Translations under genes and position numbers: made by a program
NCBI GenBank assembly: GCA_019247605.1
Contig: JAFBAS010000001.1
Coordinates: 1 to 42,426, forward strand
DNA: 42,426 nucleotides
From: Hyphomicrobiales bacterium
Lineage (GTDB): Bacteria; Pseudomonadota; Alphaproteobacteria; Rhizobiales; Beijerinckiaceae
Direction: 5' to 3'
Notes under the pieces: generated by a model
What the model was told of the DNA's origin: nothing
Database searches by the model: none
Seen by the model: only the letters and a program-made list of their open reading frames with translations
Shown: piece by piece, positions 23,942 to 32,405 of the stretch
Layout of the letters: the number at the start of each line of letters is the position of its first letter
Position numbering within the stretch: the stretch's first letter is position 1

Positions 23942-25942
23942 TCAAACCAAATCGCGAGGGATCGTCTCCTCGAATTCGCGGCTGGCCGCGAGACTTCCGT
24001 TCTCGAATGCACGAACGCTTGCGTTCAGGATGAACTCGGTCCTGGTGGCGCGCATGGAGGAATGCGTCTCGATGCGGATGCGCCAATTCTCCCGCCCGAG
24101 CTCGTAGCGCTGTGTGAGCCGATAGCGGGCGCTGAGAGGATCGTCGGCTTTAATCGTGAGCTCACGTTCGAGGTCATGGGAAAGCGTGGTGTCGATCTCG
24201 TCGAGGCGAAACGCGCCTTCGCCGAACAGGCCGCCCTCACTCTTGGTGCTGTAGGTCGCGAGGCCTCCCACGAGGTCGAGCGTGGCGGTTCGTGACATGC
24301 GCCCTTCGGTCATCCGGCTGATCGGCGCTTCTCTTCCGCGGGACGGAGGCTCGAAGGCTATTTCTTCATCGAGCGGGTCCAAGGGGCGGACGGGCAGAAT
24401 GAGCTTTGCGGGCGTGCGCAATGTGAGGGATGCGGCCTCGGGTGTCGGCCACATGAGCGGCCAATAGGCGCTCGAAAGCGAGAGGCGTATCCGATGGCGC
24501 GGCGCGAAGGCATAGCCGCAATCGTTGAGTTTCAGGCGAACCCGGTAAAATGTTCCCGGCACGAGCGCAGTGGGTGCCGCATCGCCTTCCCGATGCGTGA
24601 GGTTGAGCACGCCGTAAGAGGCGCGCCGCGATGACCCCTCGGGCGCGACGTCGCAAAGCCTGGCGCAGAGCTGGGCCACGGGTTTGTCCGACGCGATCTC
24701 CACCTCGATCTCGGGTGCGCCGAGAAGCTCGACGCGTTCTGAAAGCGGGTCGCTGTCGAACACGCAGGAGAGGCCATCATCGATGCGCTGGTCGGCGGCC
24801 TCGCATCCGGCCACGCCCGTGCCCATCCACTCGCCCACTGCAAACCCGGTCCAGCACGGCGATGAGATCGTGACCTTGCCTCCCTCGCGCGCTTCCTCAT
24901 GAAGGCGGCCGTCGTCGAGGTGAAGCACGTGTCGTTCGATCCGAGATGACGGCCATTGCTGCTCACCGACGAACCGGCCAGGCGCCTTCTTGCGAGGGCC
25001 GGGAGGAGACCATTCTTCGATGAAGGCGCGCAGCATCGGCTCTTCCATGATGCCGCGATCCTCATCCTTCAACCAATGGTCCCACCAGCGCAACGCCTCC
25101 TCGAGGAAGCCGATCGCCGGACCCGGCATGCCGTCATGCGGATAGACATGCGCCCAAGGACCGATGAGGCCGAGCCTTGGCACTTTCAGCCCTTTCAAGA
25201 GGCGCGGCACGGCATTGGTGTAAGCATCGGCCCAGCCGCCCACCGCGAAGACCGGGCAGGTGATGGCCGAGAAGTCCTCGCAGACCGAGCCATGCCGCCA
25301 GTATGCATCGCGGCGCTGATGCGCCAGCCAAAGTGCGGGAAAGAAGGGGAGAGCCGCGAGCCGCTCGAGCCATTGCTTGCGCCAACACTCGCCGACGATT
25401 GCCGGATCGGGCGGACGGGCCTGGTAGGCGAGCATGATCGTGCCCCACCACAGATTATCGTTCAGCAGCGCGCCGCCCATGTAATGAATGTCGTCGGCGT
25501 AACGGTCATCCGTCGAGCACACGGTGATGATCGCCTTAAGCGCGGGCGGGCGAAGCGCTGCCGTTTGCAGCGCGTTGAAGCCGCCCCAGGACTTTCCCAT
25601 CATGCCGACGCGCCCGCTGCACCAGCTCTGTCGGTTGATCCAGTCGATGACTTCGCAAGCGTCCTCGAGCTCGCGGCTCAGATATTCGTCGGCAAGCGCG
25701 CCCTCGGAGTCGCCCGAGCCCCGCATGTCGACACGAAGCGCGGCATACCCATGGTCCGCGAACCAGCCATGCATCGGCTCGTCGCGAGTGCGCGTCCCAT
25801 CGCGCTTGCGATAGGGGATGTATTCGAGAATGGCCGGGACGGGTTTCGCCTGCGCATCGGCGGGAAGCCAGAGGCGAGCCGCGAGCTTCACCCCGTCGGA
25901 GAGCGGAATGAAAAGATTCTCCGTCACCGCGACATCGGTCAC
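23942..25942 (-). CDS. CocE/NonD family (peptidase S15-like) hydrolase
   Basis: The 666-residue protein begins with an alpha/beta-hydrolase domain: ILEYIPYRKRDGTRTRDEP, VDMRGSGDSEG, then the nucleophile in MMGKSWGGFNALQ. The acid is probably in GGWADAYTNAVP and the base His in IGPWAHVYPHDG, the usual triad layout of CocE and X-Pro dipeptidyl peptidases. A beta-rich XPD C-domain follows from about residue 340, plus a C-terminal extension of about 110 residues. It hydrolyses an ester or amide; there is no signal peptide, so it acts in the cytoplasm. It sits 58 bases after the ABC importer ATPase, which suggests the imported compound is its substrate. Confidence 0.93.
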   Translation of the reverse strand: MTDVAVTENLFIPLSDGVKLAARLWLPADAQAKPVPAILEYIPYRKRDGTRTRDEPMHGWFADHGYAALRVDMRGSGDSEGALADEYLSRELEDACEVIDWINRQSWCSGRVGMMGKSWGGFNALQTAALRPPALKAIITVCSTDDRYADDIHYMGGALLNDNLWWGTIMLAYQARPPDPAIVGECWRKQWLERLAALPFFPALWLAHQRRDAYWRHGSVCEDFSAITCPVFAVGGWADAYTNAVPRLLKGLKVPRLGLIGPWAHVYPHDGMPGPAIGFLEEALRWWDHWLKDEDRGIMEEPMLRAFIEEWSPPGPRKKAPGRFVGEQQWPSSRIERHVLHLDDGRLHEEAREGGKVTISSPCWTGFAVGEWMGTGVAGCEAADQRIDDGLSCVFDSDPLSERVELLGAPEIEVEIASDKPVAQLCARLCDVAPEGSSRRASYGVLNLTHREGDAAPTALVPGTFYRVRLKLNDCGYAFAPRHRIRLSLSSAYWPLMWPTPEAASLTLRTPAKLILPVRPLDPLDEEIAFEPPSRGREAPISRMTEGRMSRTATLDLVGGLATYSTKSEGGLFGEGAFRLDEIDTTLSHDLERELTIKADDPLSARYRLTQRYELGRENWRIRIETHSSMRATRTEFILNASVRAFENGSLAASREFEETIPRDLV

Positions 25943-26000
25943 CGTCGGGCCACCGTTGTGGCTCGCGTGAAGGCGCGAGCACCGCGCCCGACTTCATCAC

Positions 26001-27611
26001 TCATTGCAAGGTTCGCTTCGCGAGCACGCCATCGAGCCAATGGGTGTCCATCTCGGGCACCGAGGCGATGAGCCTCTCGGTGTAGGGATGGAAGGGGGGA
26101 GAGAAGATCTCGGCCGTCGGACCTTGCGCGATGATCTCGCCCTTGAGCATCACGGCCGTGCGATGCGCAATGCGCCGCACGGTGCCGAGGTCATGCGTGA
26201 TGAACATGTAGGCGACGCCGAGCTCGTCCTGCAGGTGCCGCAGGATCTTGAGCACCTCCTCGGCGACGAGCGGGTCGAGCGCCGATGTCGGCTCGTCGCA
26301 GATGATGAGATCCGGCTCTGCCGCGAGCGCTCTCGCGATGCAGACGCGCTGCTTCTGCCCGCCCGAGAGTTGGCCCGGACGCCGATTGGCGAACTCGGCC
26401 GGAAGGCCGACGAGTTGCAGAAGCTCGAGGACTCGATCTTTGACCGCGCTGCGCGAACGTTGGAAGTAGAAAGAGACCGGCCTGCCGATGATCTCGGCGA
26501 GCGTTTGTCGCGGATTGAGCGCGACATCCGGCATCTGATGCACCATCTGCACGCGGCGCAGCTCGTCGCGCGGGCGCTGCGCCAAGGCGGGAGAAAGACT
26601 CTCGCCGTCGAGCCGGACATCGCCTTTCCAGCGCGGCAGCAGGCCGACCACGACGCGGGCCATGGAGCTCTTGCCAGAACCGGATTCGCCCACGATCGCG
26701 AAGGTCTCCCCGCGGGCGATGGACAAATTGATGTCTTTCACGACTGGCACATCGCCGTAGCCCGCATCGACATCCTTGATCACCAGCACCGGCTGGACAT
26801 TCTTCGGCGGCTCCGGCAGCGCGATGTGTTCCGATTCGCGCCGCTCATTCACGAGAGCCGTCGCATAAGGCGTGGCGGGCTCCTCCAAGACTTGCTTCGC
26901 GCCGCCGACTTCGACCATCTTGCCGTGCCGAAGCACCATGATGCGGTGCGCGATCTGCGCCACGACCGCAAGATCGTGAGTGATGTAGAGGCCAGCCGTG
27001 CCGAACTCGCGGATGAGGTCGCGCAAGAGGGCCAGCACCTCGATCTGCGTCGTGACGTCGAGCGCGGTCGTCGGTTCGTCGAGGACGATCACGTCAGGGC
27101 GGCAGCTCATCGCCATGGCCGCCATGGCGCGCTGCAATTGGCCGCCCGAGACCTGGTGAGGGTAACGGTCCCCGAAGCTTTCCGGATTCGGAAGTTGCAG
27201 GGTGCGGAAGAGGCGAACCGCATAAGCCTGCGCCTCGGCTCGCGGCATCACGCCATGCGTCACCGGCGCCTCGCACACTTGCTCCATCAAGGTCATCGCC
27301 GGATTGAACGAGGCAGCGGCGCTTTGCGCGATGTAGGCGATGCTCTTGCCGCGGAAGTTGCGGCGCTGTGCGGCCGTGCTCGCCCGCAATTCGGTGCCGT
27401 TGATGATGATGTTGCCTCCCGTGATTCGGCAGCCGGCGCGCGCATACGCCATGGAGGCAAGGCCGATCGTGGATTTGCCCGCGCCCGATTCCCCGATGAG
27501 GCCGAGTATTTCGCCGCGCCGCAAGGTGACATCGACGTTGTCGACGAGCACCGCCCCCTTGATCGTCTCGACCCTGAGCTGCTCGAGGTGCAAGACCAGA
27601 TCATCGTTCAT
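26001..27611 (-). CDS. Oligopeptide-type ABC transporter ATPase, two fused ABC domains
   Basis: The 536-residue protein carries two complete nucleotide-binding domains. The first has Walker A GESGAGKST, signature VSGGQLQRAM and Walker B VIVLDEPTTALD; the second has GESGSGKSS, LSGGQKQRV and LIICDEPTSALD. This is the DppD-DppF fusion type also seen in YejF/GsiA. It powers uptake through the two permeases encoded just upstream in the operon. Its start is 27 bases after the DppC-like stop. Substrate class (peptide, nickel, opine or glycoside) cannot be read from the ATPase. Confidence 0.95.
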   Translation of the reverse strand: MNDDLVLHLEQLRVETIKGAVLVDNVDVTLRRGEILGLIGESGAGKSTIGLASMAYARAGCRITGGNIIINGTELRASTAAQRRNFRGKSIAYIAQSAAASFNPAMTLMEQVCEAPVTHGVMPRAEAQAYAVRLFRTLQLPNPESFGDRYPHQVSGGQLQRAMAAMAMSCRPDVIVLDEPTTALDVTTQIEVLALLRDLIREFGTAGLYITHDLAVVAQIAHRIMVLRHGKMVEVGGAKQVLEEPATPYATALVNERRESEHIALPEPPKNVQPVLVIKDVDAGYGDVPVVKDINLSIARGETFAIVGESGSGKSSMARVVVGLLPRWKGDVRLDGESLSPALAQRPRDELRRVQMVHQMPDVALNPRQTLAEIIGRPVSFYFQRSRSAVKDRVLELLQLVGLPAEFANRRPGQLSGGQKQRVCIARALAAEPDLIICDEPTSALDPLVAEEVLKILRHLQDELGVAYMFITHDLGTVRRIAHRTAVMLKGEIIAQGPTAEIFSPPFHPYTERLIASVPEMDTHWLDGVLAKRTLQ

Positions 27612-27638
27612 GGCGCAGTTCCTTTCGCCCTCTCGCCA

Positions 27639-28472
27639 TCACATCTCGGCTTGCGCGCCGGAGGGACGTGCATCGATCGACAAGAGCCAATCCACGAGGA
27701 GGTTGACGCCGACCGTGAGCGTCGCGATCGCAAGGGCCGGGTAGAGTGGGGCCCAAAGTCCGAAGTTGATCGCAGGCGCGTTGTCGCGGACCATCCCGCC
27801 CCAGTCGGCATAAGGCGGCTGCACGCCGATCCCGAGGAAGCTCAGCGCCGCGACGAAAAGGAAGTTGAAGCAGAACCGCAGCCCGAACTCGGAGATGAGC
27901 GGAGCGGCGGCGTTGGGAAGGATCTCGCGGCGGATGACCCACCACAAGCCTTCCCCGCGAAGCCGCGCGGCTTCGACGAATTCGAGTACGGTGAGGTTCA
28001 TCCCGAGCGCGCGCGCGAGGCGGAAAACGCGAGTCGAATCGAGAACCGCGATGGTGATGATCAAGACCGGGATCGAGGAACCGAACACGCCGAGAATGAT
28101 GAGCGCGAAGATGAGCTGGGGTATCGAGAGCATGACGTCGACGACCCGCGACAAGGCGACATCCACCCACTTTCCGAGCACGGCCGCGGTGAAGCCGAGC
28201 GTGATGCCGATGAGAAAGGAAAGCGCTGTGGTGGCCGCGGCGATGCCGATGGTCATGCGCGCGCCATAGATCAGACGCGTGAGCATATCGCGCCCGATCT
28301 GATCTCCGCCGAGCCACATTTGGGCCGAGGAAGGTGCCCAGGTGTCGCCCACCGATTGCGATTGATCGTAAGGCGCGAGCCACGGCCCGAAGATCGCGAC
28401 GAGAAGGTTGATCGCGACGATTGCGAGGCCGACCTTGGCGAAGAGGGGAAGGCGATGGCCGAAGAGGGTCAT
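27639..28472 (-). CDS. ABC transporter permease, DppC type
   Basis: The 277-residue inner-membrane protein has about six helices. It has the DppC/OppC features GGDQIGRDMLTRLIYGARM near residue 60 and the EAARLRGEGLWWVIRREILP coupling loop (EAA motif). The ATG at 28472 is 8 bases after the DppB-like stop. The longer open frame upstream only shadows the DppB-type gene and is rejected. Confidence 0.93.
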   Translation of the reverse strand: MTLFGHRLPLFAKVGLAIVAINLLVAIFGPWLAPYDQSQSVGDTWAPSSAQMWLGGDQIGRDMLTRLIYGARMTIGIAAATTALSFLIGITLGFTAAVLGKWVDVALSRVVDVMLSIPQLIFALIILGVFGSSIPVLIITIAVLDSTRVFRLARALGMNLTVLEFVEAARLRGEGLWWVIRREILPNAAAPLISEFGLRFCFNFLFVAALSFLGIGVQPPYADWGGMVRDNAPAINFGLWAPLYPALAIATLTVGVNLLVDWLLSIDARPSGAQAEM

Positions 28473-28480
28473 GGCTGCCC

Positions 28481-29428
28481 TTAGCGCGGGTGCCGCAAGC
28501 GCGGATTGACGATGATGGAAGCGATGTCGGCCACCGTGTTGAGTCCGACGAAGACAGCCGCGAAAATGAGCCCGCAAGCCTGCACAACGGGCACATCGCG
28601 CTTGGAGACGGCGTCGACCATGTATTGGCCGACGCCAGGGTAGACGAAGACGTTCTCCACCACGACAACGCCGACGATCAGATACGCAAGATCGAGCGCC
28701 ACGACCGAGATGATGGGCCCTGCTGCATTCGGGAGCGCGTGGCGCGCGATCACGCGGGTTCGCGTTAATCCTTTGAGGAAGGCCATTTCCACATAGGGCG
28801 TCGACATGATCGACAAAACGGAGCTGCGTGTCATGCGAAGCATATGCGCGGTGACGACAAGCACGAGCGTCAAGGCGGGCAGCGTCGCGACATAGAGCCT
28901 TTCCGCCGCGCCCATTCCCTCGAACACGGTCGCGAGCGAGGGAAACCACGGGAAATCGATGGCAAGCACAATGATCAGAATATAGCCCACGAAAAATTCG
29001 GGCACCGAGATCGCGACGAGCGTGACGATGTTCGAGAAGCGATCCGAAAATCTCCCTTCGCGCAACGCCGAGAGAATGCCGAGGCCGACCCCCAAAGGAA
29101 CCGCGAGCACCGCCGCGTAGCTCGCCAGGAACAAGGTGTTGAGGAAACGCGGCCACAGCTCCTCGATGATGTTGCGTTCGTTGGTCAAGGAACGGCCGAA
29201 ATCGCCATGCAGCACGCCGAACAGCCAATTGAAGTAACGAATATAGGCGGGCTGATCGAGGCCGAGCTCCTGGCGAAACACGCGAAGATTCTCCGGCGTC
29301 GCCTGTGGGCCGAGCACGGCCGAGGCGACGTCCCCCGGAAGAATCTGGGTGCAGATGAAAATGAGCGCCGAGACGGCGAGAAGCGTGATCGCGCCGAGCC
29401 CGGCGCGTGTCGCAATCAGTCGCGGCAC
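28481..29428 (-). CDS. ABC transporter permease, DppB type
   Basis: The 315-residue protein has six predicted membrane helices and DppB/OppB features: LPGDVASAVLGPQATPEN after the first helix, DFGRSLTNERNIIEELW, and the EAA-like loop MAFLKGLTRTRVIARHALPN. GYILIIVLAIDFPWFP is the usual fourth-helix region. It pairs with the DppC-type permease downstream and lies 32 bases after the binding-protein gene. Confidence 0.94.
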   Translation of the reverse strand: MPRLIATRAGLGAITLLAVSALIFICTQILPGDVASAVLGPQATPENLRVFRQELGLDQPAYIRYFNWLFGVLHGDFGRSLTNERNIIEELWPRFLNTLFLASYAAVLAVPLGVGLGILSALREGRFSDRFSNIVTLVAISVPEFFVGYILIIVLAIDFPWFPSLATVFEGMGAAERLYVATLPALTLVLVVTAHMLRMTRSSVLSIMSTPYVEMAFLKGLTRTRVIARHALPNAAGPIISVVALDLAYLIVGVVVVENVFVYPGVGQYMVDAVSKRDVPVVQACGLIFAAVFVGLNTVADIASIIVNPRLRHPR

Positions 29429-29460
29429 GCTCGAGAGCTCTCAGGCCCGGCTAACAGGGA

Positions 29461-31029
29461 TCATGCGAACCAGCCTTTCTCGGCGATGCGCTGATCGCAC
29501 ATGTCGTAATGGGGGTGCGGGGCAGTCCCCATGACCTTCTTCCCATAGCCGTCGAGGTAATCGCCGATCGCGAAGCACACCATGCCGCCATCGTCGCTGA
29601 TCATGCGTTGAGCGTCGTCGTAAAGCTTCGCGCGCTTGGCGTCGTCGAGCTCGGCGCTCGCCGCCATCACGAGCTTGTCGAATTCGGGTCGCTTCCAAGC
29701 CGTGTCGTTCCAGTTCGCGGTCGAGAGGAAAGTTTGCGCAAGCTGTTGCCCCACGGTCGGCCGTCCGCCCCAATACACGGCGCAGAACGGCGCCTTGAGC
29801 CAGACGTTCGACCAATAACCATCCCCCGAGACGCGCTTCACGTCGAGATTCATGCCCGCCTTCTTGAGCGCCTCTTGGTAAAGGACCGCGGCGTCGGTGG
29901 CGCCCGAAAAGGCCCCTTCGGAGACTTGCAGCTCGAATTTCGCGTTCGGCATTCCGGCCTTCTTGAGATGGAAGGCGGCCTTCTCCGGGTCATAGGGACG
30001 CTGCGGAATATCTTTCGCCGCGTATTTGGCCGAGGGCGCGACGGTGGTGTCGTTGCCCATCGTCGCAAAGCCTTTGTAGACGGTGTCGATGATCTTCTGG
30101 CGGTCGATGCCGTATTTCAGCGCAAGGCGAATGTCGTTGTTGGTATAGGGGTCATCCACGCAGCGCGCCACGAACGCGAAACGGTTTCCGGTCCCCTTGG
30201 TGCGCACGACATTGACGGTCGGTGCCTTCATCACGAGGCCGACCGTGCGCGCATCGAGGCGGTTCGCGGCGTCGATCTGGCTCGAGAGAAGCGCCTGCGT
30301 TCGAGCCGAGACGTCGAGAATATAGCGAAGCTCGACGGCATCGAAATTGCCGCGGTTCGGCTTCCAATAGGTTCCCGACTTTCTTTTCGTAATGACGCGC
30401 ACGCCGGGCTCGAAGCTCTCGAGCGCATAGGCCCCGGTGCCGTCGGGCTTCGACCAGTCCGTAAACCCGTTCGGAACCATGAGCACGTGATAATCCGCGA
30501 AGGCGTAAGGAAGATCGGCATCGCCGCTGGTAAGCGTGATCTCGATCTGGTTCGGCGAGAGCTTCTTCACATCCTTGATCGAGCTCAGGAGATCTTTTGC
30601 GCCGGACTTCGTTTCACCGCGATGCAAATTCAACGAGTAGATGGCGTCATCGGCGTCGAACGTCTTTCCGGAGGTGAAGGTGATGCCCTTGCGCAAATTG
30701 AAGACCCAGGTCACCGCGCCGGGTTTTGGCTCCCAGCTTTCGGCGAGCTCGCCGGTAATATTGCCTTCCGGATCCACTTCGGTGAGCCCATTCCAGAGCT
30801 GCCAGCCATAGGCGATCGGAATTGAATCGGCGTAGCTGCGCGGGTCGAGGCTGTCGGAGGCGCTTCCGCCTTCCATGCCGAGCCGAAGCGTGCCGCCCTT
30901 CTTCGGCGTATCGGCGGCGAAGCTCGGCGTGATCTGAAGACTGAGACCGAGAGCGGAAGCCGCCGCCACGAGTTCGCGGCGGTTGAGGGTTAAGCCTGGT
31001 GCGCAACGGCTGTTCTTGTTCTCGGGCAT
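29461..31029 (-). CDS. ABC transporter substrate-binding protein, family 5 (SBP_bac_5)
   Basis: The 522-residue protein has a Tat-type leader (LNRRELVAAASALGLSL; cleavage likely after SFAA). The mature part has KKGGTLRLGMEGGSASDSLD, LAESWEPKPGAVTWVFNLRK and DIRLALKYGIDRQKIIDTVY, diagnostic of the DppA/OppA family. It captures a peptide-like or other amide/sugar ligand in the periplasm and delivers it to the permeases. It is first in the operon; the promoter must lie in 31030-31352. Confidence 0.95.
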   Translation of the reverse strand: MPENKNSRCAPGLTLNRRELVAAASALGLSLQITPSFAADTPKKGGTLRLGMEGGSASDSLDPRSYADSIPIAYGWQLWNGLTEVDPEGNITGELAESWEPKPGAVTWVFNLRKGITFTSGKTFDADDAIYSLNLHRGETKSGAKDLLSSIKDVKKLSPNQIEITLTSGDADLPYAFADYHVLMVPNGFTDWSKPDGTGAYALESFEPGVRVITKRKSGTYWKPNRGNFDAVELRYILDVSARTQALLSSQIDAANRLDARTVGLVMKAPTVNVVRTKGTGNRFAFVARCVDDPYTNNDIRLALKYGIDRQKIIDTVYKGFATMGNDTTVAPSAKYAAKDIPQRPYDPEKAAFHLKKAGMPNAKFELQVSEGAFSGATDAAVLYQEALKKAGMNLDVKRVSGDGYWSNVWLKAPFCAVYWGGRPTVGQQLAQTFLSTANWNDTAWKRPEFDKLVMAASAELDDAKRAKLYDDAQRMISDDGGMVCFAIGDYLDGYGKKVMGTAPHPHYDMCDQRIAEKGWFA

Positions 31030-31352
31030 GACGTTCTCCTGACGTTTTTGGTTTTAGCCTGTCGCCAATTCATCCTCCCTGGATCGGTCCATTATTGTCA
31101 CCGTATCAACAAATCGCAACGGTTTTTAGAATGGCGAAAATTGGCCGAGTAATCCAGGCAAGGGTTGGTAGAAAAATCGGGCGAAATCTCGGCCGAATCC
31201 TCGACTCATCGAGAGAGGAGCCGGTTAACGCACTTTTGCGAACGCGTGCGGGAGCCCAGGACTGCAGGAAACACTGCCGCACCGAAGGCGCATGGTCGGA
31301 ACGGCGCGGGCCGGATTTGCGTTTGCGTTCCAGGCACTTTTTGGAGGGCGCG
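31030..31352. other. Divergent promoter region
   Basis: About 320 bases between the binding-protein gene (minus) and a small plus-strand gene. It is AT-richer than flanking DNA near 31050-31140. An imperfect 9-base inverted pair (TTGGCCGAG at 31141, CTCGGCCGA at 31188) is present, with a 38-base spacer. Confidence 0.4.
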
Positions 31353-31547
31353 ATGCGCGAGCCAAAATTCTCAAAAGTTGAAGAGCTCACGAAGATCGAA
31401 TCGGAGATGACCGAGAACAAGTCTTCGCTGCACGGCCTCCTCCACGTCATAGCGGGCGACCACCCGACCTACGGGTTCACCATCATCGTGCGCGATGAAA
31501 CCTCGGGCTATCTGTTCGCGACGCCGATCCCGCCTGAAGCTGCGTAG
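31353..31547 (+). CDS. Small protein of unknown function
   Basis: The 64-residue product starts MREPKFSKVEELTKIESEM and ends DETSGYLFATPIPPEAA, with a central HGLLHVIAGDHPTYGFTIIV. A GGAGG ribosome site lies 6 bases before the ATG. The frame stays open upstream but that part looks non-coding. The pattern helix, then two strands is compatible with a small folded protein. No family is recognised; it could be a stand-alone regulator or an orphan. Confidence 0.55.
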   Translation: MREPKFSKVEELTKIESEMTENKSSLHGLLHVIAGDHPTYGFTIIVRDETSGYLFATPIPPEAA

Positions 31548-31648
31548 AGCTCTTGCGTTCGCGTATGCGCGCGAAGGAGTCGTTTTGCTTTGCAAGAAAC
31601 GTGTGAGCAAGGCTTCCTTTTCGTCGATCCGGTAAAGGCCTGCTGAAG

Positions 31649-32323
31649 TCAAAGGGCTGCCCCCGTAGCGATATGAATTGTGGCCAACAGGGCGAAAACC
31701 GACCAGGCGAGGTAAGGGGCGAGCAAAAGGCTCGCCCGCTTGTCGACATACGCGGCAATCCATATGGCCACGATCACGATTGCGACGAAGAGCACGACCG
31801 CAACGAGGCTCGGCGTCGGGAGACGGCGGGCAAAAAGGAGCCAAGCCCAAACCGTGTGAATGGCAAGGCCGGCCACGAAGGTTGCGATCGCGAGACGTCG
31901 ATACTTGTTGTCCGGGGAGCTGCGTAAGATCAAATAGAAGGATGCGATCGCGCTGATCGTCAGCACGAACCAAATCAGCCCGAAGGCTGGGCCCATCGGG
32001 ATGAACCACGGGAATTCCACGACAGGATCGAGGCGAGGCATCTCCGGATTGGTGAAAATATAGCTGGATATGCTCGTGACCGCGACGCAGATCAGGGCGA
32101 TCGCCGCCGCGGCAATGCGACGAGGGGGCGTTCGCGCGACCTCGAGTCCGGGCGCCTGGCCGAATTCCCGGACACCTTGAATATCGCGCAAGTCCTGGGC
32201 TTCGCGCGCTCGCTCGGCGGCAGGGGCATCGCTGAGCATCGGTATCTTCGTCATGCCGCACCAGAGCTCGATCGAGGTCGATGCGCGAAGCTCCCCGCCA
32301 CGCGCCCGCCTTTGCGTGGTCAT
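31649..32323 (-). CDS. TspO/MBR (tryptophan-rich sensory protein)-like membrane protein
   Basis: The protein of up to 224 residues has five hydrophobic segments after a polar N-terminus. FPWFIPMGPAFGLIWFVLTI matches the PPxWxFxPVWT region, HTVWAWLLFARRLPTPSLVA matches the NxxWSxLFF-xxRPxxA region, and LLAPYLAWSVFALLATIHIA matches the LxPYLxWVxFAxxLN helix. TspO proteins bind porphyrins and related ligands in membranes and tune stress or photosynthesis gene expression. The N-terminus is about 70 residues longer than usual, and several conserved tryptophans are missing. Start is uncertain: ATG at 32323 or 32254, neither with a good ribosome site. Confidence 0.65.
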   Translation of the reverse strand: MTTQRRARGGELRASTSIELWCGMTKIPMLSDAPAAERAREAQDLRDIQGVREFGQAPGLEVARTPPRRIAAAAIALICVAVTSISSYIFTNPEMPRLDPVVEFPWFIPMGPAFGLIWFVLTISAIASFYLILRSSPDNKYRRLAIATFVAGLAIHTVWAWLLFARRLPTPSLVAVVLFVAIVIVAIWIAAYVDKRASLLLAPYLAWSVFALLATIHIATGAAL

Positions 32324-32405
32324 GCTAACCGCGTCGAGCGGGCTCTTGTTCCTTCGCGATCTCGGCCACCGCGAAAGCCATGGCGGGCACTGCCGCGAGC
32401 CTTAT

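Noticed and set aside
26004-28484. Very long plus-strand open frame (over 800 codons) opposite the ABC transporter genes
   Set aside because: It is the antisense shadow of the ATPase and permease genes in GC-rich DNA. Its sequence is charged, low in hydrophobic structure and has no domain.
28473-29228. Upstream extension of the DppC-type permease frame
   Set aside because: It overlaps the DppB-type gene in another frame and encodes no permease-like sequence; the ATG at 28472 is the family start.
31141-31196. Inverted pair TTGGCCGAG / CTCGGCCGA
   Set aside because: One mismatch in nine and a 38-base spacer in GC-rich DNA; likely chance, so not listed as an operator.
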